From Thermoplasmata archaeon (GTDB lineage Archaea; Thermoplasmatota; Thermoplasmata; Halarchaeoplasmatales; Halarchaeoplasmataceae), in contig JAFDTZ010000011.1 of assembly GCA_019594305.1 (NCBI GenBank), positions 1 through 25,486 of the forward strand: DNA of 25,486 bases. Reading direction: 5' to 3'. Position numbers and translations under genes: made by a program. Below the pieces are notes generated by a model. It ran no database searches, was not told where the DNA came from, and was given only the letters and a program-made list of their open reading frames with translations. Shown here one piece after another: positions 16,079 to 22,836 of the stretch (positions are counted from its first letter, which is position 1; the number at the start of each line of letters is the position of its first letter).

Positions 16079-16104
16079 TACAAAAAATAAAGGACACTAT
16101 AAAT

Positions 16105-17058
16105 CTATTGAGTATATTTGAAAGATTTCTCATAACGGAAGCCCGTTTCCGCGGGTTCGAAGGTAAAAGGTATTCCCCCTCTTTTGGAAATTGCCTCCGA
16201 TACCTTATCCGGATCATCGGTGATCGCTATCATCGAACCACCGCCTCCAGCCCCTGTTAGCTTGGCACCGTATGAATACTTTCTGGATACCTTTACAAGT
16301 GAATCCAACTTAGGATGACTCACACCTAGTATTTTCAGTAATTTATGGTTACGATCCATAAGGTTTCCTACCTGTACAAGATCACCCCTTTCTAATGCCG
16401 AACGACCGGCTTCAACTACCTCCCCTATTTCATCTACTATATCTCGTGCAAATGTGTTACGGTTATAGAAGTTACTAACCTTACCCACTAAGGGTGGCGT
16501 GGCAGCATGCACCCCTGTATATCCGACTACGATGTTTAAGTTGGGTACGAATCCTTCATGAATATTCCAGAATGTTCCTTCTTTTTCAATATGCCAGAGA
16601 AAATTCTTAATCTTCCGATTTGAAAGTATAACAGCTCCGCCGTGGGTTGAAGTGGAAGTGTCGATCGGACTTGCGGAACCCTGAACACCGCACTCGATAT
16701 CGAATCCCTGCCTAGCGATGAGTTCTTCCGAAGGTGTTTCACCCATGAAGCCATGGAGGGCACCGAGGGCGGCTATGGTTACTGCGGCAGATGAACCTAG
16801 GCCGGCACCACTTTGGAGGTGGCTGGAAGTTTTAATACTTAGAGTCTCTTCCACACCCAACGCCTTCATTGCTTCCAATATATACCCATGATGGGTTTCG
16901 TTAATAGGATAGCCGTTAACCTCCGTTATATCACTGTTGTTTTTTTCTACCGTACAATATAATCTACGGTCCACTGCGACAGCTATAGCCGGCTTTCCGT
17001 AAACAACCGCATGCTCACCGAAAAGTATGACTTTTCCAGGTGCGGAACATGTAACCAT
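16105..17058 (-). CDS. mvk: Mevalonate kinase
   Basis: 317 residues of the GHMP kinase family. It phosphorylates mevalonate at position 5, an early step of archaeal isoprenoid lipid synthesis in the cytosol. Landmarks: SAPGKVILFGEHAVVYGKPA at the N-terminus, the ATP-binding GAGLGSSAA (about 85-93), SPIDTSTSTHGG near the substrate site, and the C-terminal KLTGAGGGGSMIA motif. Length is usual for archaeal Mvk. It lies 39 nt after htpX in the same direction and may be co-transcribed with it, though an A/T-rich box (about 17080-17090) could give its own promoter. Confidence 0.94.
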   Translation of the reverse strand: MVTCSAPGKVILFGEHAVVYGKPAIAVAVDRRLYCTVEKNNSDITEVNGYPINETHHGYILEAMKALGVEETLSIKTSSHLQSGAGLGSSAAVTIAALGALHGFMGETPSEELIARQGFDIECGVQGSASPIDTSTSTHGGAVILSNRKIKNFLWHIEKEGTFWNIHEGFVPNLNIVVGYTGVHAATPPLVGKVSNFYNRNTFARDIVDEIGEVVEAGRSALERGDLVQVGNLMDRNHKLLKILGVSHPKLDSLVKVSRKYSYGAKLTGAGGGGSMIAITDDPDKVSEAISKRGGIPFTFEPAETGFRYEKSFKYTQ

Positions 17059-17096
17059 GGTATTAGAGATACAAGATGATACTTAAGATTATTCGT

Positions 17097-17957
17097 TTAT
17101 AGGTAGCTGTAATCTGTAGCCATCTTTCGAAGACGTTTCACACGTTCCTCCATGGGTGGATGAGTAGAGAAGAGTTTCACGAAAGAGCCGCTTGCGAATG
17201 GATTTACAATGAACAATGACGAAGTTGCCGGACTTCCGCCCTTGATGGGATTTTTCTTGTTCTGATAGTGCAAAGACTCCAGGGCATCTGCAAGCGCACC
17301 GGGGTTCTTACTTATTTTTGCACCTTCCTCGTCAGCAAAATATTCACGCTTACGTGATATAGCTAATTTAATCATAATAGCTGCGATAGGAGCCAATATC
17401 ATGACTACGAGTAATATGGGATTGATACGTCTTCTACTGAAGAACATCTGGAACCAAACCATCCTTGCCATGAAGCCGATCGCTACAGCCAGGGTGGCGG
17501 CAACGCTCATTATCATCATGTCCCTGTTTTTCACATGAGCAACTTCATGGGCGATGACTCCTTTAAGTTCTTCATCGTTAAGCAATGCCAACAGACCCTG
17601 GGTCGCTGCAACCACTGCGTGTTCCTTGTTCCTTCCGGTTGCGAAGGCGTTTGGCATCTGCGTGGGTACTATAGCTACTTTTGGCATGGGTATATCGGCA
17701 TCCATAGCTATCTTCTTTACTATATTGTACAGTCTTGGATTGTCGGCTTCTTCGATTATCCTTGCCTTGTACATTTTCAGAATTAACTTTCCGCTGTAGA
17801 AATAGGCTACGAGGTTCATGACTGCAGCTATAATTAGGAATATCAATGTCCCCAGGATCCAATTTCCCATGAAGAATCCACCTATAAGATATCCTATACC
17901 TACGAACAGTAGGATCATGAAGGTGAACAAGCCCAATGTTCTTCCTGTGTACCGCAT
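17097..17957 (-). CDS. htpX: Membrane zinc metalloprotease HtpX
   Basis: 286 residues, M48B family. Two N-terminal membrane helices (about 10-30 and 33-53), then the catalytic zinc motif HEVAHVKNRD (HExxH), a hydrophobic hairpin (about 150-200), and the third zinc ligand region KREYFADEEGA. The C-terminal STHPPMEERVKRL is typical. HtpX cleaves misfolded membrane proteins on the cytosolic face. A TATA-like TAATAAAG at 17981-17988 is about 27 nt before the ATG, predicting a leaderless mRNA. Confidence 0.95.
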   Translation of the reverse strand: MRYTGRTLGLFTFMILLFVGIGYLIGGFFMGNWILGTLIFLIIAAVMNLVAYFYSGKLILKMYKARIIEEADNPRLYNIVKKIAMDADIPMPKVAIVPTQMPNAFATGRNKEHAVVAATQGLLALLNDEELKGVIAHEVAHVKNRDMMIMSVAATLAVAIGFMARMVWFQMFFSRRRINPILLVVMILAPIAAIMIKLAISRKREYFADEEGAKISKNPGALADALESLHYQNKKNPIKGGSPATSSLFIVNPFASGSFVKLFSTHPPMEERVKRLRKMATDYSYL

Positions 17958-18287
17958 GATTTACAATTTATTATCGTGGTTAATAAAGATTGTGTTATAA
18001 GAAGAGAAAACCCATCTCCGAGTATTCGCATATATTAAATAAATGTTGAACGAATTGCGTAACAGTGTAACAAAATCTTGTTGGGAATTGAAGTACGGTC
18101 CATACGGTTCATTGGTGGAACATTTCCCTACGTGGATACATCGGAGTGAAAGACTCCGAAAAATATGATGGAAAAATAGTGTTCAGTATTCGGTCACGCT
18201 TGCCCGGTTTTCTTCGTGTGCGAACCCCTTGAAGAGGAGCAGACAGAGTATTACGAATAAGAATAGTTCCGCCCTGGTTTGCAGGGA
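17958..18287. other. Intergenic stretch without a convincing gene
   Basis: Between htpX and the small acidic gene. It holds a strong A/T-rich element (CATATATTAAATAA, about 18028-18041), a 41-codon plus-strand frame starting right after it at 18043, and a 7-bp perfect hairpin TCGGAGT/ACTCCGA at 18141-18159. No tRNA, SRP RNA or RNase P core motif was seen. A small RNA transcribed from about 18062 is possible but unsupported. Confidence 0.4.
17981..17988 (-). promoter_or_regulatory. TATA element of htpX
   Basis: On the minus strand this reads CTTTATTA, centred about 27 nt upstream of the htpX ATG, the spacing of a leaderless start. Confidence 0.5.
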
Positions 18288-18491
18288 TCAAACATACCAG
18301 ATCTTTTCTACCTGACTCTTGGGGATCCAATCTTCATCGATTAAGACGGCCTTTTCAGTAGCAGCCTCCACCGTGCCTGTTAACATCCCTTCCGGTAGTC
18401 TTTTCTTCTCTGCTAGCCAGTCTGCTACTTTGACCTTGATCTCGTCACCTTTTCCAACGTCTTCGATGGAAACCTCGTTTTCTTCGCTCAT
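18288..18491 (-). CDS. Small acidic protein, function unknown
   Basis: 67 residues from the ATG at 18491 (the frame is open to 18533, but GGGGAAG lies just before 18491). Very acidic at the N-terminus (MSEENEVSIEDVGKGDEI), then a basic helix and a C-terminal strand pattern with VLIDEDWIPKSQVEKIWYV; a 'W-IPKSQ' ending occurs in small archaeal beta-barrel-like proteins I cannot name with certainty. It diverges from the RelE-like gene, with about 95 nt between the start codons. It could be an unrelated small protein or an antitoxin-like partner; the sequence alone does not decide. Confidence 0.65.
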   Translation of the reverse strand: MSEENEVSIEDVGKGDEIKVKVADWLAEKKRLPEGMLTGTVEAATEKAVLIDEDWIPKSQVEKIWYV

Positions 18492-18560
18492 GTCTTCCCC
18501 GAAATTCCGATTCGTTAATAGTTTTTGGGTCAATATTCACTTTGATGCCAAGGTTTATTA

Positions 18561-18568
18561 CTATAAAT
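18561..18568 (+). promoter_or_regulatory. TATA box of the RelE-like gene
   Basis: CTATAAAT is centred 21 nt before the TTG at 18586 and 27 nt before the TTG at 18592, pointing to a leaderless mRNA with a TTG start. Confidence 0.5.
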
Positions 18569-18585
18569 CAAACTGTACAATACTG

Positions 18586-18960
18586 TTGACATTGAAAAAT
18601 TCGTGCAGTGTAGAAAGAGACTTTTGCAAGAACTGCCACAATCATTACGCACAGCTGCGCCCTTCGCTTAAAGGAGTGTTGGTATCCGGTCGTTTTGAAA
18701 AGGAAACCCAAGGGCAGTCCATCATCGATGATATTCTGGGATGCGATAACATCAATTATACCGAACTGCATAAGTTCGAAAAACACGTAGATGGAAACCC
18801 GATATTCCGGGCAAAGATAGACGGAGTCCACATCGTCTACGCAATAGATAAGGAACGAAAATTGCTGCTTTTTTTGAGAACCTTCGGCAACTTCTCCAGG
18901 TACAAAAGATTCCTGGAAGATGACCGGGAGACCAAGAGGACCATTTCCAATGTCGTGTAA
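18586..18960 (+). CDS. RelE/ParE-superfamily-like protein (candidate orphan toxin)
   Basis: About 124 residues from a TTG (18586, alternatively 18592); no ATG is available downstream. The C-terminal half has the RelE-fold signature order: a helix, then HKFEKHVDGNPIFRAKIDGV, VHIVYAIDKERKLLLFLRTF, and a final basic SRYKRFLEDD helix. RelE proteins cut ribosome-bound mRNA; ParE relatives poison gyrase. The N-terminal part carries a CKNCHNHY stretch not typical of RelE. No antitoxin gene overlaps it, which is unusual; the divergent acidic gene is the only nearby candidate. The frame is open further upstream, but promoter position argues against a longer product. Confidence 0.55.
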   Translation: MTLKNSCSVERDFCKNCHNHYAQLRPSLKGVLVSGRFEKETQGQSIIDDILGCDNINYTELHKFEKHVDGNPIFRAKIDGVHIVYAIDKERKLLLFLRTFGNFSRYKRFLEDDRETKRTISNVV

Positions 18961-18976
18961 ACCATGCAAAATTATT

Positions 18977-18993
18977 AATATGATCGTGTTCAT
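18977..18993 (+). repeat. 17-bp direct repeat, left copy
   Basis: AATATGATCGTGTTCAT, identical to 20373-20389. Together the two copies bracket the ATPase-nuclease gene, 1396 bp apart. Confidence 0.7.
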
Positions 18994-19008
18994 TATGAAC
19001 GTGTTCAT
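18980..19008 (+). promoter_or_regulatory. Tandem operator-like palindromes before the ATPase-nuclease gene
   Basis: ATGATCGTGTTCAT (18980-18993, one mismatch in the palindrome) and ATGAACGTGTTCAT (18995-19008, perfect 6-2-6 palindrome) lie 15 bp apart, between a TATA-like ATTATTAAT (18971-18979) and the start codon at 19012. A repressor bound there would block initiation. Confidence 0.5.
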
Positions 19009-19011
19009 ATT

Positions 19012-20346
19012 ATGTTCCATAACCGAAAAGATGAGTTGAAAGCACTGGAAACAGCCTATAACAGCAGCGAGCCCGAATTCATAGTGATATACGGAAGGCG
19101 AAGGATAGGAAAAACATCTCTGGTTAAACAGATGACTAAGGATTACCCAGTGTTATATCATCTTGCAGAAAAGTTGCCCTTCGACCAGCAAGCTTTGGAC
19201 TTTGCAGAACAGGTAGCCGATGAAACCGGGAGTTTCAAACCTCAGGTAAGTGATTGGAAAGAAGCTTTTGAGTTCGCCCTTTCCCAATTTGACCGTCGAG
19301 TAATCATAGCCATAGATGAATTTCCATACCTGATCAATGCCGACGATAGGGTCCTTTCTCACTTTCAGAAGCTGTGGGACGAGTACCTTTCGGAAGAAGA
19401 TATCGTATTGATACTCATAGGCTCCAGCATATCCATAATGGAGAACGAAGTGCTCGATTACAAGAGTCCTTTATTCGGGAGACGGACCAGACCGATGGAG
19501 ATCAAAGAAATACCCATAGGGTCTTTTAGGGATTTCTTCCCAAGTTCCGACCATGAAGATATAGTTCGGATATACGGTGCATGTGGGGGCGTACCAGCAT
19601 ATCTTAAGCGCTTCGACGGATCCAAAACATTTTGGGAAAATATATCCGATAATTTTTTTCATCAAGATAGATACATGTTCAACGAACCTGTGTTCATACT
19701 CCAACAAGAACTCAGAGAACCTTCTGCATATAAGATGATACTCAAAGCCATAAGTGGGGGTAAACATAGGATCGGTAAAATCGCCAACGAAATACATCGA
19801 CCGGTGACCGACTTACCTAGATATCTTACTAAACTAGAAAGACTCAGGATAATAGAAAAAGAAGTTCCATATGGTAAGTCTGCCGAACGATCCCGGGATA
19901 CAAGGTATGTTATCAAAGACAATCTAATGTTGTTCTACTTTAGATATATCTACCCACATCGTGGATTGATAATCAAAGGGAACATATCCGATGCCATGGG
20001 AAAACTGAAAAAAGATTACAACAGGTATCTCGGACATATCTACGAGCGGATAGTAAAGGAGAATATATACGATCTAGATATACCTATCCAGCGATGCGGA
20101 AGATGGTGGCATAAGGATAAGGAAATTGACCTGATCGCAGAAAGTGACAACACGGTATACAAATGTGAGGTGAAATGGAAGAACTTATCGTTCCAGGATA
20201 TATCACGCATATTAGAAGGGCTAAAAGAGATAAAAACACCCTTTGAGAAGGATAAAAAAATAAAATACATAATCGTGGGTAAAGAAGTGGAAGAGTACCA
20301 AGATGAGAGTCTGCATCTTTTCGGTCTGCAGGATATCATCGGTTGA
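19012..20346 (+). CDS. Archaeal AAA-type ATPase with C-terminal DUF234 nuclease-like domain
   Basis: 444 residues. An N-terminal STAND-like archaeal ATPase domain (Walker A GRRRIGKT 28-35; Walker B AIDEFPY 100-106; a GSSISIM sensor strand about 137-143) is followed by a winged helix (about 238-300) and a DUF234 domain with a PD-(D/E)xK-type core: EIDLIA (D373) and CEVKW (E386, K388). The family is abundant in archaeal genomes in many dispersed copies; its role is unknown, with defence or mobile-element functions suspected. The ATG is about 37 nt after a TATA-like element with two palindromes between. The gene is bracketed by an exact 17-bp repeat. Confidence 0.9.
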   Translation: MFHNRKDELKALETAYNSSEPEFIVIYGRRRIGKTSLVKQMTKDYPVLYHLAEKLPFDQQALDFAEQVADETGSFKPQVSDWKEAFEFALSQFDRRVIIAIDEFPYLINADDRVLSHFQKLWDEYLSEEDIVLILIGSSISIMENEVLDYKSPLFGRRTRPMEIKEIPIGSFRDFFPSSDHEDIVRIYGACGGVPAYLKRFDGSKTFWENISDNFFHQDRYMFNEPVFILQQELREPSAYKMILKAISGGKHRIGKIANEIHRPVTDLPRYLTKLERLRIIEKEVPYGKSAERSRDTRYVIKDNLMLFYFRYIYPHRGLIIKGNISDAMGKLKKDYNRYLGHIYERIVKENIYDLDIPIQRCGRWWHKDKEIDLIAESDNTVYKCEVKWKNLSFQDISRILEGLKEIKTPFEKDKKIKYIIVGKEVEEYQDESLHLFGLQDIIG

Positions 20347-20372
20347 GCGTCGTTTAGACTGCAGATAGACCC

Positions 20373-20389
20373 AATATGATCGTGTTCAT
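20373..20389 (+). repeat. 17-bp direct repeat, right copy
   Basis: AATATGATCGTGTTCAT lies 26 nt after the ATPase-nuclease stop codon and just before the 3' end of the convergent antitoxin gene, where a promoter operator would not be expected. It is identical to 18977-18993. Confidence 0.7.
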
Positions 20390-20391
20390 AA

Positions 20392-20976
20392 TCAAAATAA
20401 ACTGACCGGAAAGGAAACACCGGATTTATGGGAATATTCTTTCAATCTATCCATATCCAGTTCCTCCAGATACATATCATCCAGCAGCGAACTTAACCGC
20501 TCTTGATCTAACTCTCTTCCACGGATATATATAAAGTCGAGAAAAGCCTTTTCCCGGGAGGCAAATCTGATACCATATATGTTATCAAAACCCCAAAATA
20601 AAGATCTTTTTACTTGGTGATATTCGTAGGTCGCTCTATCTCGTTCGTAAATGTAAGGTAGTTTTGTTGTGATAAGGGTAAGAGTGTGTACCCTCTGACT
20701 GAAGATACCATGTCTGCTGAGAGCATATTCCATGGAAAGATATGAGGGATACCGCAGTACCATTGCAACTTCTTCGGAACTCGGAGGATTGAAGGGATTA
20801 GCGTACCAACCTCTAGCCTCCCTAAGGATAACATCCGATGCTACAAGTCTGTATAACTGGACCGTTAAGGAATCTTTGTCTTCTCCTGTGAGTTGAACGA
20901 TATCATGAATAGAAAATAGTGTTTTATCAATATGTCTCCGAAAAAATTCAAGCCATTCGTTTACCTTCATTTTCAC
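20392..20976 (-). CDS. AbiEi-family antitoxin/transcriptional regulator
   Basis: 194 residues from a GTG (20976; ATG at 20970 also in frame). The N-terminal winged helix-turn-helix (about 18-60, with LFSIHDIVQLTGEDKDSL and a RGWYANPFN wing) and the region PSYLSMEYALSRHGIFSQ, then IYGIRFASREKAFLDFIYIR, match the AbiEi antitoxin family. In type IV toxin-antitoxin systems this protein represses the operon and prevents toxicity of the AbiEii nucleotidyltransferase. Its start overlaps the toxin stop by 4 nt (GTGA), so the two are translationally coupled. The order is toxin first, the reverse of the classic abiE operon. Confidence 0.85.
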   Translation of the reverse strand: MKMKVNEWLEFFRRHIDKTLFSIHDIVQLTGEDKDSLTVQLYRLVASDVILREARGWYANPFNPPSSEEVAMVLRYPSYLSMEYALSRHGIFSQRVHTLTLITTKLPYIYERDRATYEYHQVKRSLFWGFDNIYGIRFASREKAFLDFIYIRGRELDQERLSSLLDDMYLEELDMDRLKEYSHKSGVSFPVSLF

Positions 20977-21767
20977 AACCTTCCCTGCACATCCTCTAAT
21001 AGTTTTAAGGAAACCTCCAGGATATCGGCATATCGCTGAGAATACCCTTGGTAAGTATTTGTCGGTAGAAATCTCTTCAATTCATTATCTAATGCATCAC
21101 GGCCTTTTTCACGGCATCTTTCAAGGGCTTTACTCCTATTTTCTTGACTAATTACGTAGTCATCGACCTTTCTTCGAAGCAATTCCATATCCAGGGTGAC
21201 ATCACGCTCATTTACCAGAAAATACACGTCCCACAGGTCTCTGCCTTTCACATAATCACACCCCATCAGAGCGGCCATCTTATCGGATAGTATCTCCTTG
21301 ACGGATTCAACTCTGACGGCAGGAAAAAACGGAGGGTAATTTAGCGTCATTGATCCGCTTTCGTGGGAGGTCACAGGAAAAACTTCCATGTGGATACGTA
21401 CGGATTGTTCTTGGACATCTGACAATGTTTTCAAGATCAATCGTTTTAGTTCGTCATCTTTTTGTACACGAACATCTACTCCATCCAGGAACGGAAAACA
21501 GTCTCTCACAAAGTTCTGTATATGCCCTTTTTGTTCTAAAAGAACGGTGCCGTTTTTATCACCGGTGGTAACAAAATCTAGATCTTCGGAAAAACGAGGA
21601 TTACCATAGAACAATCTGAGTACAGTACCGCCCTGAAAAACTAATTTATTGAACACCTCTTTTCGACTGAGTGCAGTCAGGATGGATTTTTGGACTTCTT
21701 CTTGAAGGACCAAAGCGGTACGGACATCGGCTACTTTTGCTGAACTTTCGATTTCTTTCCACAGCAT
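20973..21767 (-). CDS. AbiEii-family nucleotidyltransferase toxin
   Basis: 264 residues from the ATG at 21767 (267 from a GTG at 21776). The nucleotidyltransferase core is clear: FQGGTVLRLFYGNPRFSEDLDF holds the GGT helix and the D-x-D metal ligands. Later motifs are ESVKEILSDKMAALMG and KGRDLWDVYFL. AbiEii-type toxins add nucleotides to tRNA or similar targets and arrest growth, and were found through phage abortive infection. The antitoxin follows with a 4-nt overlap. An inverted repeat (21786-21801) overlaps the TATA-like element about 28 nt upstream, the expected place for antitoxin autoregulation. Confidence 0.9.
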   Translation of the reverse strand: MLWKEIESSAKVADVRTALVLQEEVQKSILTALSRKEVFNKLVFQGGTVLRLFYGNPRFSEDLDFVTTGDKNGTVLLEQKGHIQNFVRDCFPFLDGVDVRVQKDDELKRLILKTLSDVQEQSVRIHMEVFPVTSHESGSMTLNYPPFFPAVRVESVKEILSDKMAALMGCDYVKGRDLWDVYFLVNERDVTLDMELLRRKVDDYVISQENRSKALERCREKGRDALDNELKRFLPTNTYQGYSQRYADILEVSLKLLEDVQGRL

Positions 21768-21785
21768 ATATTTCACTTCGACTGA

Positions 21786-21801
21786 TTAACAAATATGTTA
21801 A
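21786..21801. promoter_or_regulatory. Inverted repeat over the abiE-like promoter
   Basis: TTAACA-AATA-TGTTAA is a perfect 6-4-6 inverted repeat. On the minus strand its centre supplies the TATA-like ACATATTTGT about 27 nt upstream of the toxin ATG, so a bound repressor would mask the promoter. The likely binder is the AbiEi-type protein. Confidence 0.6.
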
Positions 21802-21863
21802 GTTAGTAAAGCAATATAAACCTTTCCCTGAACTCAACCTTGCTGGCGGAGATGAGTTAGTTA

Positions 21864-22709
21864 TCATTCAACCGAATTTCCGGGAGAACGGTAATCCATG
21901 TAGGAATGTCCGCAGTGTTGGCAGATACCCGAACCATCTTCGTATATATCAACGGCTATTTCACGGCATCTATAACACTGTTTCATGCCAGGTTTTCCTA
22001 TGTAATCCTTAAAGGTATTTTGCTCAAAAACACTTTCCTCAGGTAAAGTATCTTCTCTTGAATAATATATGCTTCCTTCACTATATCCTATGGTCTTCAA
22101 ATATCCATATGCTAAAAGTACCAAACCAACGAATAGTAGGGCAAATATGTAGGAGAATAAAGAATCAAATGATAATATGTTTTCTATCATAGTGTTATAA
22201 TCATAGAAATTAATTAAGGCGTAGTAGATCAAGAGGCATGATATCCCCACAGATAGTATAACCTTGATTTTTTTGTTGGTCAATTCATAGATCAAAATGA
22301 AAGGAGATATCACGAAAAGAGTATTGGTTGTAAAAACAAGGTAGGATGTAGAATATGACGATATGGAAAGTGGCACAACGAATGCAGATAAGATGATACC
22401 TGATAATATCAACCCTATAGTTATTTTCACATTTCTCACGTGGGTAAAAGAGATGTATTCAGAACCTTTATATATCTTGTAGATCCCGATTATAAGCATG
22501 CCTATGCAGATAAATATGATTCCCATATAAATCAAAAACAAAAATCCTAAGCAAAGAAATGTGTAATAATTTGAAGGGAATAAAGAGAGGAACCCTATAA
22601 TTACGGCGGGTAGAAATGCGAGTACTATGAACACTATAATCATGAACCATAATCCTTTCCTCGTATTATCGTCGATATCGAAAGGCCTATCTATACTTTC
22701 ACCGTTCAT
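21864..22709 (-). CDS. Polytopic membrane protein with C-terminal zinc ribbon, function unknown
   Basis: 281 residues. Six or so hydrophobic segments (first about 20-42, then about 50-76, 94-114, 122-142, 150-168 and 184-206), followed by a soluble tail with one zinc ribbon, CYRC ... CQHC, near residues 245-268. A membrane body plus a short zinc ribbon is common among uncharacterised euryarchaeal proteins. No transport motif is visible. The promoter area is shared with the divergent surface-protein gene at 22837. Confidence 0.75.
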   Translation of the reverse strand: MNGESIDRPFDIDDNTRKGLWFMIIVFIVLAFLPAVIIGFLSLFPSNYYTFLCLGFLFLIYMGIIFICIGMLIIGIYKIYKGSEYISFTHVRNVKITIGLILSGIILSAFVVPLSISSYSTSYLVFTTNTLFVISPFILIYELTNKKIKVILSVGISCLLIYYALINFYDYNTMIENILSFDSLFSYIFALLFVGLVLLAYGYLKTIGYSEGSIYYSREDTLPEESVFEQNTFKDYIGKPGMKQCYRCREIAVDIYEDGSGICQHCGHSYMDYRSPGNSVE

Positions 22710-22791
22710 TTAAAGTCACACTGGTCATTAACTTATTCGGTATATAATTTTTTCATCATATCTTGTAGGCAATGTCTCCCAGATACAGAAA

Positions 22792-22801
22792 ACATAAATA
22801 T
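22792..22801 (+). promoter_or_regulatory. TATA element of the four-repeat surface-protein gene
   Basis: ACATAAATAT lies about 40 nt before the ATG at 22837; a GAGGT ribosome site at 22826-22830 lies between. Confidence 0.5.
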
Positions 22802-22836
22802 GGGTTATGTTTAATGGAGCATATCGAGGTAATCAT

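Noticed and set aside
18141..18159. Perfect 7-bp hairpin as a terminator
   Set aside because: It is followed by A residues on the plus strand and by no T run on the minus strand; no gene ends nearby in a suitable direction.
18043..18168. 41-codon plus-strand frame after a TATA-like element
   Set aside because: The ATG directly abuts the TATA-like element, so a transcript from it would start downstream of the codon; no family resemblance.
18109..18330. 73-codon minus-strand frame in the intergenic gap
   Set aside because: Composition is unlike neighbouring genes, it overlaps the small acidic gene, and no start signal was seen.
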